A stretch of 64,000 bases of DNA, taken from contig DATFQY010000056.1 of assembly GCA_035263845.1 (NCBI GenBank), positions 5,748-69,747 of the forward strand. Reading direction: 5' to 3'. This DNA is from JAWOLE01 sp035263845 (lineage in GTDB: Bacteria > Acidobacteriota > Thermoanaerobaculia > UBA5066 > Gp7-AA6). The notes under the pieces were generated by a model that did no database searches, was not told where the DNA came from, and saw only the letters and a program-made list of their open reading frames with translations. The position numbers and the translations under genes were made by a program. Below, in pieces: positions 8,626 through 18,601 of the stretch (positions within the stretch are counted from its first letter, which is position 1; each line of letters begins with the position of its first letter).

Positions 8626-8753
8626 CAAGCTCCTGGGGCCCCGGTCGTGTCGTAGGGGAGGGTGGCGAACCCGCCGCATGTCGCGTCCCTCGGCCGCTGG
8701 CGCGGCCGACGACGCTCGGTACGTCCCTCCCGCCCGGTGGTGCTCTCTGGGAA

Positions 8754-9773
8754 TCAGCGGGTGAGTGAAAGAGGCTCGAATCTCCGCTCGGCGGGATCTC
8801 GAGTCGCTTCCCTGGCCACCAGCGCCACGTCGGCTTCGACCATCATTCGGACGAGGCCCCGGAAGTCCACGGTGGGCTTCCAGCCCAGCTCCGTCGTCGC
8901 GCGGCGGGGGTTGGCGACGAGCGAGTCCACGTCTGCCGGGCGCGAGAGGGCCGGGTCCATCGAGACGTGCCGCCTCCAGTCGAGGTCCAGGATCCGGAAC
9001 GCCTCCTCGACGAACTCGCGCACCGAGTGGCTCTCGCCGGTCCCGATGACGAAGTCACGCGGCTCGTCCTGCTGGAGCATCATCCGCATCGCGCGGACGT
9101 AGTCGCCCGTGTAGCCCCAGTCCCGTCGGGCGTCGAGGTTGCCCAGGCGCAGGGTCTTCTGGAGCCCCGCGGCGATCCGAGCGACCGAGAGCGTGATCTT
9201 GCGAGTCACGAACTCGGTTCCCCTGCGGGGTGACTCGTGGTTGAACAGGATTCCCGAGACGGCGTAGAGGCCGTAGGACTCGCGGAAGTTGACCGTGATC
9301 CAGTGGCCGTAGAGCTTGGCGACCCCGTAGGGGCTGCGCGGCTGAAACTTGGTCTCCTCGTCCTGGGGCGCGGTCTCGACGTTGCCGAACATCTCCGAGG
9401 AGGAGGCCTGGTAGAACCGGATCTTCGGGTCCACGATCCGGATCGCGTCGAGCAGCCTCGTGACGCCGAGCCCGTTGAACTCGCCGGTCAAGACCGGCTG
9501 GGAGAACGACGCCGGCACGAAGGACTGCGCCGCGAGGTTGTAGACCTCGTGCGGGCGGATCTCGCGAAGCGCCGAGACGAGCGAGGTCTGGTCCAGCAGG
9601 TCGCCGTTGACGAGCTCGATGTCGTCCAGGAGGTGAGCGATCCGCTCGTGGCTGCGTTCGCTCGCGCGCCGCACGAGGCCGTGGACGCGGTAACCCCTCT
9701 CCAGCAGGTGCTCGGCGAGGTACGATCCGTCCTGCCCGTTGATCCCGGTGATCAGTGCCCGGCGCGGTTCCAC
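8754..9773 (-). CDS. gmd: GDP-mannose 4,6-dehydratase
   Basis: Converts GDP-mannose to GDP-4-keto-6-deoxymannose, precursor of fucose, rhamnose or perosamine residues. It is an extended SDR with nucleotide motif TGINGQDGSYLAEHL at the N-terminus, SSSEMFG near 124-130 and the catalytic Tyr-x3-Lys at Y149/K153 (SPYGVAKLYGH). The NHESPRRGTEFVTRKI stretch is diagnostic of Gmd. Length 339 is normal. The start is GTG, preceded by TATACT at a 9-base spacing and no Shine-Dalgarno. Confidence 0.95.
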   Translation of the reverse strand: MEPRRALITGINGQDGSYLAEHLLERGYRVHGLVRRASERSHERIAHLLDDIELVNGDLLDQTSLVSALREIRPHEVYNLAAQSFVPASFSQPVLTGEFNGLGVTRLLDAIRIVDPKIRFYQASSSEMFGNVETAPQDEETKFQPRSPYGVAKLYGHWITVNFRESYGLYAVSGILFNHESPRRGTEFVTRKITLSVARIAAGLQKTLRLGNLDARRDWGYTGDYVRAMRMMLQQDEPRDFVIGTGESHSVREFVEEAFRILDLDWRRHVSMDPALSRPADVDSLVANPRRATTELGWKPTVDFRGLVRMMVEADVALVAREATRDPAERRFEPLSLTR

Positions 9774-9782
9774 GAGCGCCGG

Positions 9783-9788
9783 AGTATA
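9783..9788 (-). promoter_or_regulatory. Predicted -10 box of gmd (leaderless)
   Basis: Minus-strand TATACT, a near-consensus Pribnow box, ends 9 bases before the gmd GTG. It is divergent from the groESL control region. Confidence 0.55.
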
Positions 9789-9843
9789 TCAAGCCATTCC
9801 AGATCAATCGGTTACCGGGTGGGTGGAAACGGTCCGCCGCCTG

Positions 9844-9870
9844 CTAGCACTCGTCGTCGAGGAGTGCTAA
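9844..9870 (+). promoter_or_regulatory. CIRCE operator (HrcA binding site) of groES-groEL
   Basis: CTAGCACTC, nine spacer bases, GAGTGCTAA: only the first base deviates from the CIRCE consensus. HrcA represses chaperonin genes through this element until heat shock. It lies 66 bases before groES; TAATAT at its right end could serve as the -10. hrcA itself is not in the window. Confidence 0.93.
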
Positions 9871-9935
9871 TATCCGCCTCCCGATTTTTTTGAAGTTTGG
9901 TGGGTGTAATCCCGAAAACCGCAGGAGGAAAAGGA

Positions 9936-10226
9936 ATGAAGATTCGACCGCTTTACGACCGGATTCTCGTCAGGAGGCTGGAGCCTCAGGAGATCAAGAA
10001 GGGGGGCATCATCATCCCCGACACCGCCAAGGAGAAGCCGATGGAGGCCGAAGTCGTCGCCGTCGGCAAGGGCAAGGTCAACGAGGAAGGCAAGCAGTTC
10101 CCGCTCGACGTCAAGAAGGGGGACCGCATCCTCATCGGCAAGTACGCCGGGACCGAGATCAAGATCGACGACGAAGAGCACCTGATCCTTCGCGAGGAGG
10201 AAGTGCTCGCCGTTGTCGAAAAGTAG
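9936..10226 (+). CDS. groES: Co-chaperonin GroES
   Basis: Ten-kilodalton lid of the GroEL chamber. The sequence MKIRPLYDRILVRRLEPQE, the mobile-loop region KKGGIIIPDTAKEKP and the closing HLILREEEVLAVVEK are canonical; 96 residues. ATG 9936 was chosen because AGGAGG lies at 9923-9928, 7 bases upstream; an earlier in-frame start at 9897 would bypass that site. It is co-transcribed with groEL, 39 bases downstream, from the CIRCE-controlled promoter. Confidence 0.97.
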   Translation: MKIRPLYDRILVRRLEPQEIKKGGIIIPDTAKEKPMEAEVVAVGKGKVNEEGKQFPLDVKKGDRILIGKYAGTEIKIDDEEHLILREEEVLAVVEK

Positions 10227-10265
10227 CCCGAGAAGTAGCCCGAGAGGAAAAGGAGAAAACAGCAA

Positions 10266-11912
<1,647 letters not shown>

Positions 11913-11931
11913 TCGCATCCAGTTCCGACGG

Positions 11932-11963
11932 AAAGCCCCGGCGCGAGCCGGGGCTTTCTTTTT
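11932..11963 (+). terminator. Intrinsic terminator of groES-groEL
   Basis: An 11-bp perfect stem (AAAGCCCCGGC with GCCGGGGCTTT), GCGA tetraloop, then CTTTTT. It is 20 bases after the groEL stop, the clearest rho-independent terminator in the window. Confidence 0.93.
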
Positions 11964-12025
11964 GCTAGACTGACGAAAATCACGAAGCCGGATCACTTTC
12001 GACGACAGCGGGGGCAAAGAGGGGC

Positions 12026-13039
12026 GTGAGCTCGGTCCCGCCCGCCGGCTTCGGCACCGTCCTGGTCGTGGACGACGACGAGCAGATCCGCGGGCTCATC
12101 GTCCGGCTGCTGCTTCCGATGGGCCACCGGATCCTGCAGGCGGGATCGGCCGAGGAAGCGCACGAGATGCTCGAGGCCGGGCCGGACCTCGTCCTGCTGG
12201 ACATGCAGCTGCCTGGCAAGAGCGGCCACGAGCTGCTGGCGGAGATCCGTTCCAACCCCAGGACCCGCCTCGTCCCGGTCATCATGATCACGGGAGCCGC
12301 GACCCACGAGAGGAAGCTGAAGGCGATCGAGGCTGGCGTCACCGACTTCCTCGCCAAGCCCTTCTCGCCCGAGGAGCTCGCCGCGCGCGCCCGGGCCCTG
12401 CTGGAGCTGAAGTTCGTCACCGACGCGCTCGAGGACGCCGAGCAGGTCATCATCTCGCTGGCGCGCACGATCGACGCCCGGGACCGCTACACCTACGGCC
12501 ACAGCGCCCGGGTCTCGCTCTACGCGGGGCTCCTGGGAGAGCGGATCGGGTTGGAGGAGCGCGCTCTCGCGGCGGTCCGGCGCGGCGGCCTCTTCCACGA
12601 CTTCGGCAAGATCGCGGTCCGCGACGCCGTCCTGCTCAAACCCGCCAGGCTGACGGATTCGGAGTACTCCGAGATCAAGCGCCACCCGCGCGAGGGACGC
12701 GACCTGCTCCAGAACATGAAGACGCTCGCTCCCGCGATGGCCGTCGTCTACCACCACCACGAGAGGATGGACGGGTCGGGATACCCGGACGGCCTCGCCG
12801 GCGAGGCGATCCCCATCGCCGCCCGGGTAACGACGATCGCCGACGTCTTCGACGCCCTGACGACCGCGCGGGTCTACCGCGGCGCCCTCTCGCGGGAGGA
12901 GTCGCTCGACATCATGCGGGCGGAGGTTCGGAAAGGGTGGTGGGACGGCCGGATCCTGGACGAGTTCCTGGGAGTCCTGGAGACCCTTCCGGAAGACGAC
13001 GAGCGCCTTCGCCTTCTCTCGACGCCTCGGACTTCCTGA
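12026..13039 (+). CDS. Response regulator with HD-GYP output domain
   Basis: Two-component protein predicted to hydrolyse cyclic di-GMP when phosphorylated. The receiver domain (residues about 10-125) has the acidic cluster DDD, phospho-acceptor D59 (LVLLDMQLPG) and K111 (LAKPF). The output domain (about 135-330) has H191-D192 (FHDFGK) and HHHERMDGSGYPDGL, the HD and GYP signatures. The GTG start at 12026 gives 337 residues. No sensor kinase adjoins it. Its 3' end overlaps the convergent radical SAM gene by 128 bases. Confidence 0.92.
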   Translation: MSSVPPAGFGTVLVVDDDEQIRGLIVRLLLPMGHRILQAGSAEEAHEMLEAGPDLVLLDMQLPGKSGHELLAEIRSNPRTRLVPVIMITGAATHERKLKAIEAGVTDFLAKPFSPEELAARARALLELKFVTDALEDAEQVIISLARTIDARDRYTYGHSARVSLYAGLLGERIGLEERALAAVRRGGLFHDFGKIAVRDAVLLKPARLTDSEYSEIKRHPREGRDLLQNMKTLAPAMAVVYHHHERMDGSGYPDGLAGEAIPIAARVTTIADVFDALTTARVYRGALSREESLDIMRAEVRKGWWDGRILDEFLGVLETLPEDDERLRLLSTPRTS

Positions 13040-14690
13040 AGAGGTCGAGGACCAGCAGGCGGCGCCTCTCGCGGCGGCGGCGAAATGCCAGCTCGAGGTC
13101 GTGGAGGCCGGGAGGGAGCGACGACACTTCGAGAATCGCGATTCCGAGGAAGCCCATCCCAGACCGCTCGCAGACCCAGTCCAGGAGGGGCCAGGGCTTC
13201 CCGTCGCAGGCAGCCGAGGGCTGCGGCTCGCGCCGCTTCAGCTCGACGGCGACGGCCGCCCGCTCCACCGCGGCGAGGTCGGCCTCCGCTGCATCGAGGC
13301 GCGCCACCTGGATCGGCCTTTCGATCGCGGAGGCAGGGTCGGGCGCTCCCTCGATCCGAAGCCGGAGCTGGTGGTGGCCTTCCGTCACGAACGGGATCGG
13401 AATCGAGCCGGCGAAGCGTCGGCGACGCCCGCGCGCGCCGACCCGGCCGACGAACGTCGCGTCGATGAAAACGTCCACGTGACGCTTGAAGAGCCGCGAG
13501 CCGCTCCCGGGAAGCGTCCCGGAGAGGTGGAGAGAATCCGCGACGGGCTCGCCGGGTGCGGGGCTCTGAAGCGAGAAGGCTCCTGTCCCGACCGTCGATT
13601 CGGGCGGCGCCGGGAACGACGGGGGAAAGAGGGGAGACCTCATGACCCGGCCGCTCTCGACGCATCCCGCGCAGCCGGGCGGGACTCGGCCGGCGGCGTG
13701 GTCGGCCCGGAGGCCGCGCCAGGCGCTCCCGTTCCAGACCTCGCCGAACGGGGTCTTCGCGACGCTGCCGAAGGGGGTGTCGTTGAAGCAGCACGTTCGC
13801 ACTTCTCCGTCCGCGCTGACGTTGATCGTCTTCCACGGCTCGCTGCAGGGAAAGGGGAGGGCCGCGGGCGGGCGCCGCGCAGGCGACGCGGCCGCGGAGG
13901 GAAGGGTCTTCGGGCGCGGACGGAAGGAGAACTCCAGGCCATAGTGCCGCGCCCGCGACTGCGCCGCCGCGAAGATCCGGTCCGCCTCGGCCGGCGGAAA
14001 GCCGGCGAGGTCTTCGCGTGCGTAGACGGCCTCGAGGTCCGGGTGCGGGTAGTGGTAGAGCTTCTCGACGAAGACGCCGTCGGCGCCGCACTCCGCGCAC
14101 AGGTCTACGAGCCGGGGGAGCTCGCGCAGGTTCGAGACCATGCCGACCATCGCGAGCATCACGCGCGGCCGGGCCCACCGGCGGCGGGCGTCGGTCAGGG
14201 CCTTGATTCCGCGGACCGCCTCCTCGAAGCGTCCCCCGATCCGGATCCGCTCGTAGGTCTCCTTCGTCGCGCCGTCGATCGAGACGGTCGCGCGGGTCAG
14301 GCCGGCGCGGGCGAGCGCGTCGGCCCGCGCGTCGGTCATCAGCGTCGCGTTGGTCGTGATCCACGTCTCGACACCCGCCGCGGAAAGTAGCGAGACGTAA
14401 TGGAAGAGGTGCGGCGACAGCAGCGGCTCGCCCAGCCCGAAGAGGTGGGCGCGCTGGAGGCTGCGGAACGCGGGGTCGAGCCGCTCGAACATCTCGGGCG
14501 AGAGGAGCGCCGGCTGCCCCGACCCGGGCGCGTGGCGCGGGTCCACGACGATCGGGCACATCGGGCAGCGCAGGTTGCATCGGGCGGCGACTTCGATGTA
14601 CGCCTCGATGGGCCCGGCGTCGAGGAGGGATTGCCCGCGCTCGAAGGACCGGGTCAGCGCGAGGACGTTGGCGAGCCGTCGGCCGTCCAT
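12912..14690 (-). CDS. Radical SAM / SPASM-type protein with C-terminal beta-rich extension
   Basis: The [4Fe-4S]/SAM motif Cys-x3-Cys-x2-Cys is at C38/C42/C45 (CNLRCPMC), followed by FGLGEPLL, ITTNATLM and SIDGATKETYERI, typical of the family. A SPASM-like auxiliary cluster region (about 290-345) reads CSEPWKTINVSADGEVRTCC, later CAGC. Residues after about 370 form an extension with no recognised domain. Such enzymes modify peptides or cofactors; the substrate is unknown. The last about 43 codons are antisense to the HD-GYP gene, so the true C-terminus might be disputed, but no earlier stop exists in frame. Confidence 0.85.
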   Translation of the reverse strand: MDGRRLANVLALTRSFERGQSLLDAGPIEAYIEVAARCNLRCPMCPIVVDPRHAPGSGQPALLSPEMFERLDPAFRSLQRAHLFGLGEPLLSPHLFHYVSLLSAAGVETWITTNATLMTDARADALARAGLTRATVSIDGATKETYERIRIGGRFEEAVRGIKALTDARRRWARPRVMLAMVGMVSNLRELPRLVDLCAECGADGVFVEKLYHYPHPDLEAVYAREDLAGFPPAEADRIFAAAQSRARHYGLEFSFRPRPKTLPSAAASPARRPPAALPFPCSEPWKTINVSADGEVRTCCFNDTPFGSVAKTPFGEVWNGSAWRGLRADHAAGRVPPGCAGCVESGRVMRSPLFPPSFPAPPESTVGTGAFSLQSPAPGEPVADSLHLSGTLPGSGSRLFKRHVDVFIDATFVGRVGARGRRRRFAGSIPIPFVTEGHHQLRLRIEGAPDPASAIERPIQVARLDAAEADLAAVERAAVAVELKRREPQPSAACDGKPWPLLDWVCERSGMGFLGIAILEVSSLPPGLHDLELAFRRRRERRRLLVLDLFRKSEASREGEGARRLPEGSPGLPGTRPGSGRPTTLSEPPPA

Positions 14691-14743
14691 GCGGGTTCTA
14701 CGGCCGACTCCGCGGCCGTGTCACAGCGGCAAAAGAACTTCCC

Positions 14744-14749
14744 TATACT
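14744..14749 (+). promoter_or_regulatory. Predicted -10 box for the glycosyltransferase operon
   Basis: TATACT, 14 bases before ATG 14764, with GTCACA 18 bases upstream as a possible -35. It would give a leader of about 8 bases. Confidence 0.45.
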
Positions 14750-14763
14750 CGCCGGAGCCCTCG

Positions 14764-15954
14764 ATGAAACCGCTCGTCTACTCGGTCCTCCCGAGACCGG
14801 CGCACCCGACGCGCGACGGCCTCGCGATCCGCAACTACCACCTGCTCGCCGCGATCTCGCGGGAGTTCCGCGTTCGGGCGTTCGTGCTCGCCGGCCGGGA
14901 CGCCCGCGGCGCGGGGGAGTACCCGGCGGCGGTGGACGTCGAGGAGATCCCGCGGCGAGGCGGAAGGCTCGACCGCGCGGCGGCGCTCGCGAAGAGCCTC
15001 GTTTCCGGCGAGGCCTTTCCGGTGCTCCTCTATCAGTCGAGCGCGATGGCGAAGAGGCTGAAGACCGCGGTCGCCTCGGAGACGCCGGCGTGGATCGTGG
15101 CGCACTCCTACCATGTCGCTCCCGGCGGCCTCGCGGCCGGCGTCCCCGCGTGGGTGGACTTTCACAACGTGGACTCGGAGATCTGGCGCCGGCTGGGCGA
15201 AGAGGGGAGCGGCGTCGAGGCGGCCGCCGCGCGCTGGCAGGCGCCGCGGGTGGCGCGCGCGGAATCGCGGATCGCGTCGAAAGCGGCCGGTGTGTCCTGC
15301 GTCTCCGAGCGGGACGCCCGCGCCCTCCGCGAGGCCGGCGCGAAGGATCCTCTTGAGGTTCCCAACGGTGTGGACCTCGATCGCTACGCGTTCCGCCCGG
15401 ACCCGCCGGCGGGGCAGACCGTCTTCTTCGTGGGCGATCTGTCCTGGCCTCCCAACGCGGACGGCATCGCGTGGTTCTGCGAGGAGATCTGGCCGCTCGT
15501 GGCGAGGCTCGCCCCGGCCGCGCGGGTCGAGATCCTGGGGCGCGGCGCCGCCGGGCGTCTCTCGAGGTTCCTTCGAAACCCGCCCGCCCGGGTTTCCTTC
15601 GCCGGGGAAGGGGGAGACACGAGGCCGTACTGGAGCCGCGCGTCCGTCGCGATCGTGCCTCTCAAGGCGGGAGGGGGAACGCGGCTGAAGATCCTGGAGG
15701 CGGCGGCGTCCGGCGTGCCGGTCATCTCCACTCGGGTCGGTGCGGAAGGCCTCGGCTTCGAGCCGGGCTCCGAGATCCTCCTCGCCGACGAGCCGGAGGA
15801 GTTTGCGACCACGGTCGCGCGGCTCCTCTCGGACCCGGATTCGAGGCGCTCGCTGGCCGCGGCGGCGCGGCGGCGCGTCGAAGCCACGTACGACTGGAGA
15901 GCGGCCGGGGCGGTTCTCGCCCGGGCGCTGCTGGCGGGAGCCTCGCGGGCGTGA
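14764..15954 (+). CDS. Glycosyltransferase, GT-B fold (GT4-like)
   Basis: Predicted to transfer an activated sugar to a lipid-linked or nascent polysaccharide at the cytoplasmic membrane face. The C-terminal half has the usual group 1 landmarks: VPNGVDLDRY, VFFVGDLSWPPN, and PLKAGGGTRLKILEAAASGVPVI with the acidic/Glu nucleotide-sugar binding region. The ATG at 14764 was preferred over earlier in-frame starts because homologous-looking sequence (KPLVYSVLPRP) begins there and TATACT lies just upstream. It overlaps the next glycosyltransferase by GTGA, implying coupled translation. Confidence 0.88.
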   Translation: MKPLVYSVLPRPAHPTRDGLAIRNYHLLAAISREFRVRAFVLAGRDARGAGEYPAAVDVEEIPRRGGRLDRAAALAKSLVSGEAFPVLLYQSSAMAKRLKTAVASETPAWIVAHSYHVAPGGLAAGVPAWVDFHNVDSEIWRRLGEEGSGVEAAAARWQAPRVARAESRIASKAAGVSCVSERDARALREAGAKDPLEVPNGVDLDRYAFRPDPPAGQTVFFVGDLSWPPNADGIAWFCEEIWPLVARLAPAARVEILGRGAAGRLSRFLRNPPARVSFAGEGGDTRPYWSRASVAIVPLKAGGGTRLKILEAAASGVPVISTRVGAEGLGFEPGSEILLADEPEEFATTVARLLSDPDSRRSLAAAARRRVEATYDWRAAGAVLARALLAGASRA

Positions 15955-17069
15955 CCGCTGCCGGGATCCTCGCCGGCCTGGCCGTCCTCTTCGCCGCCTG
16001 GTCCTATCTCCTCTATCCGGCGGTCATCCGCCGCCTGGCTCTCCGCGCGCCCGCTTCCTCTGCGGACGGGCCGGTTCCTTCCTCCGTGGAGGTCGTCTTC
16101 GCCGCCGCCGACGAGGAGAAGGTCATCGAAGCGCGGCTCGCAAACCTCCTCGAGCAGGAGGCGGAAGCTCCGCTTCGAGTGTCGGTCGGATGCGACGGCT
16201 GCCGTGATCGCACAGCGGCGCTGGCCCGCGCCGCGCTCGCCGAGCGGGGACGGGTCGTCGAGTTCGGGCAGAGGCGCGGCAAGGCCGCCGTGTTGAACGA
16301 TCTGGTCGCGGGATCCGCGGCCGAGGTCCTCGTCTTCACCGACGCGAACACACGCTTCGATCCCCGCGCCGTGCGGGAGCTTCTCCGCGCCTTCTCCGAC
16401 CCGGCGGTGGGCGCCGTGTGCGGAAGGCTCGTCCTCGAAGCCCCGGGCGGCGAGAGCATCGAGACCGTCTTCTGGGACCGCGAGACGCGCCTGAAAGAAG
16501 CCGAGGGGAGGCTCGGCGTTTGCCTCGGCGCCAACGGGGCGATCTACGCGGCCCGGCGCGAGTGGATCGAGCCGCTCCCGTCCGGCGCAATCCTGGACGA
16601 TCTCCTGATCCCGGCGCGGATCGCTCGAAAGGGGAAGAAGGTCGTCTTCGCCGGAAACGCGGTGGCCCGGGAGGAAGCCGGGCGCGACTCCGCGGCCGAG
16701 GTGATCCGGCGCTTCCGGATCGGGACGGGCGCGGCGGCGGTGCTGACGGGCGAACCGTGGCTCTTCGACGCCGGCAGGCACGGGCTTCTTTCGCTCGCTT
16801 TCCTCTCGCGCAAGTTCGCGCGCTGGACGGCTCCGGTTCTCGCGCTGGCCGCCGCCCTGGCCGCGCTGGCGGACCCGCGTCTGCGCGCGGCCGGCGCCGC
16901 GGTTCTCGGCGTCGCCGCGACGCTCGTCCTCCTCGCCTTCGCGCGACCGCGGCTGCCGGGCGTCGCCGGGAAGCTCTATCATTTCGGCGTGGTCAACGTC
17001 GCCCTCGCCGCCGGAGTCGTCGCCGGGCTGCTCGGCTATCGCCGCCCTGCCTGGCGGCGGACGCGGTAG
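15951..17069 (+). CDS. Membrane glycosyltransferase family 2
   Basis: GT-A fold transferase with membrane helices. A helix at residues about 4-22 leads into the GT2 domain: VSVGCDGCRDRT, RGKAAVLNDL, then the DxD-like FTDANTRFD and a later LGANGAIYAARR and LDDLLIP acceptor region. Three or more C-terminal helices (about 285-365) follow, an architecture like polysaccharide synthases. The GTG start overlaps the upstream stop as GTGA. The sugar and product are unknown. It forms an operon with the preceding GT-B gene and probably with the following sugar-phosphate transferase, 51 bases away. Confidence 0.86.
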   Translation: MTAAGILAGLAVLFAAWSYLLYPAVIRRLALRAPASSADGPVPSSVEVVFAAADEEKVIEARLANLLEQEAEAPLRVSVGCDGCRDRTAALARAALAERGRVVEFGQRRGKAAVLNDLVAGSAAEVLVFTDANTRFDPRAVRELLRAFSDPAVGAVCGRLVLEAPGGESIETVFWDRETRLKEAEGRLGVCLGANGAIYAARREWIEPLPSGAILDDLLIPARIARKGKKVVFAGNAVAREEAGRDSAAEVIRRFRIGTGAAAVLTGEPWLFDAGRHGLLSLAFLSRKFARWTAPVLALAAALAALADPRLRAAGAAVLGVAATLVLLAFARPRLPGVAGKLYHFGVVNVALAAGVVAGLLGYRRPAWRRTR

Positions 17070-17120
17070 AGCGAGGCGCGAGCCGCGAGACGCGACAAGG
17101 ATGTTGAGCCGCTCCCCCCG

Positions 17121-18491
17121 ATGAAAAGATCGCACTCCGCTTTTGGGGCGGTCGCCCTGGCGGGAGACCTGGCGGTGGCGGCGCTGTGCCTCTACGGCGC
17201 GTTCCTCCTGCGCACCCGCGTGGCGCTGCCGGGGACCGAGGGCCTCCTGCCCGAGGGGAAATTCCACTACACGCTGGTCAACGTGGCGATCGTCATGGCC
17301 GCGCAGGCGTTCTTCCTGTCGCTCTTCGGGCTCTACCGGGCGCGGGAGAGGTTCCGGGAGCCCCTGGCGCGCGTCCTCGTCCCGGCCCTGTTCTTCGAGC
17401 TCCTCGCCCTCTCCGCGGTGTACTTCCTGGCGTTCGCGCAGACGTATCTCTTTCCGCGATCCGTCCTCGTGGTCTACATCCTGCTCGACGCCGTGGCGCT
17501 CGGGCTGTGGCGGATGATCCTCGACCGGATCTTCCCGCAGGGCCGCCGCCGCGCGGTGATCGTCGGGAGCGGCCCGGCCGCGTCGCTGATCGCGGAGGCG
17601 ATCCGTCGGCACCCGTGGACGGGAGTGGAGGTCGTCGGCGTCGTCGGGTCCGACGGCGCCCCGGCGGCGAACCTGCCGCTGCTCGGTCCCCTCGAGCGGC
17701 TCACGGAGATCGCGGAAGAGGTGGCCGCGGACGAGGTGATCGTGACGCCGGAGGAGCCCAGCTGGAAGGACGAGCTCTCCGAGCGCGTTCCCCGGCGGTG
17801 GCGCGCGGACCTGCTGGTCTGGCCGTCCCCCTTCGAGACGATGATCGGCCGGCTGCGATTCCGGATCGTGGGGGACCTGCCGCTTCTCGAAGCGAAGATG
17901 CGGCCGCTCGAGGGAGTGGGTGGAGGGTTGAAGCGGGTCTTCGACGTGGCCGTATCGGCCGTGACGCTGGTGCTGGTCCTGCCGATCCTGCTGGTGGCGG
18001 CGATCGCGGTGGCGGCCACGTCGCGCGGCGGCGTGTTCTACCGTCAGGAGCGGGTCGGAAAGGACGGGAGGACCTTCCAGCTCTGGAAGCTTCGGACGAT
18101 GCGCCGCGAGGCGGAGGAGCAGACGGGTGCCGTCCTCGCCTCGCCGGGAGACCCGCGGGTCACGCCCGTCGGGCGGTGGCTTCGCGCTCTGCGCGTGGAC
18201 GAGATCCCGCAGCTCTGGAACGTGATCACGGGAGACATGAGCCTGGTCGGGCCCCGGCCGGAGAGGCCGGAGTTCACCAGCCGATTCGCCGAGACCGTCG
18301 CGGGATACCGCCTGCGCCTCTCGGCCCGCCCCGGGGTCACCGGCCTCGCCCAGGTCTCCGGCGACTACTCCACCGAGCCCGAGATCAAGCTCCGCTACGA
18401 CCTCGCATACCTGAACAACTGGAGCCTCGGCTTGGACCTTTCCATTCTGCTCCGAACTTTCCCTGTCATCCTGACCAGACGAGGCTATTAG
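17121..18491 (+). CDS. Polyprenyl-phosphate glycosyl-1-phosphate transferase
   Basis: Starts a polysaccharide repeat unit by loading a sugar-1-phosphate onto undecaprenyl phosphate. Four hydrophobic N-terminal segments (about 8-30, 50-70, 80-105, 108-130) are followed by a Rossmann-like CoA-binding domain (AVIVGSGPAAS) and a C-terminal bacterial sugar transferase domain with a membrane re-entrant helix (VSAVTLVLVLPILLVAAI), RQERVGKDGRTFQLWKLRTM and LWNVITGDMSLVGPRPERPE. Length 456 fits the WcaJ/PssY-like group. Its presence indicates that the surrounding genes build an exopolysaccharide or O-antigen. Confidence 0.93.
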   Translation: MKRSHSAFGAVALAGDLAVAALCLYGAFLLRTRVALPGTEGLLPEGKFHYTLVNVAIVMAAQAFFLSLFGLYRARERFREPLARVLVPALFFELLALSAVYFLAFAQTYLFPRSVLVVYILLDAVALGLWRMILDRIFPQGRRRAVIVGSGPAASLIAEAIRRHPWTGVEVVGVVGSDGAPAANLPLLGPLERLTEIAEEVAADEVIVTPEEPSWKDELSERVPRRWRADLLVWPSPFETMIGRLRFRIVGDLPLLEAKMRPLEGVGGGLKRVFDVAVSAVTLVLVLPILLVAAIAVAATSRGGVFYRQERVGKDGRTFQLWKLRTMRREAEEQTGAVLASPGDPRVTPVGRWLRALRVDEIPQLWNVITGDMSLVGPRPERPEFTSRFAETVAGYRLRLSARPGVTGLAQVSGDYSTEPEIKLRYDLAYLNNWSLGLDLSILLRTFPVILTRRGY

Positions 18492-18494
18492 GGA

Positions 18495-18580
18495 GAATTT
18501 GTGATTGGTGATTTGTGATTTGTGATCAGGGCTGACAAGAGTGTTCCGCCCTGTTCACAAATCACAAATCACAAATCGTT
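18495..18580. repeat. Inverted TTTGTGAT-family repeat, copy 2
   Basis: Left arm has tandem TTTGTGAT units then CAGGGC; right arm has GCCCTG then tandem ATCACAAA units, with a loop of about 20 bases. It can fold into a long hairpin between two polysaccharide genes. The left arm shares CAGGGCTG with copy 1 at 845-868. Confidence 0.85.
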
Positions 18581-18586
18581 CTGCCC

Positions 18587-18592
18587 TATGAT
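18587..18592 (+). promoter_or_regulatory. Predicted -10 box of the GT2 gene (leaderless)
   Basis: TATGAT ends 9 bases before GTG 18602; this spacing matches other genes in the window and supports GTG 18602 over TTG 18596 as the start. Confidence 0.45.
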
Positions 18593-18601
18593 CCATTGAT
18601 C

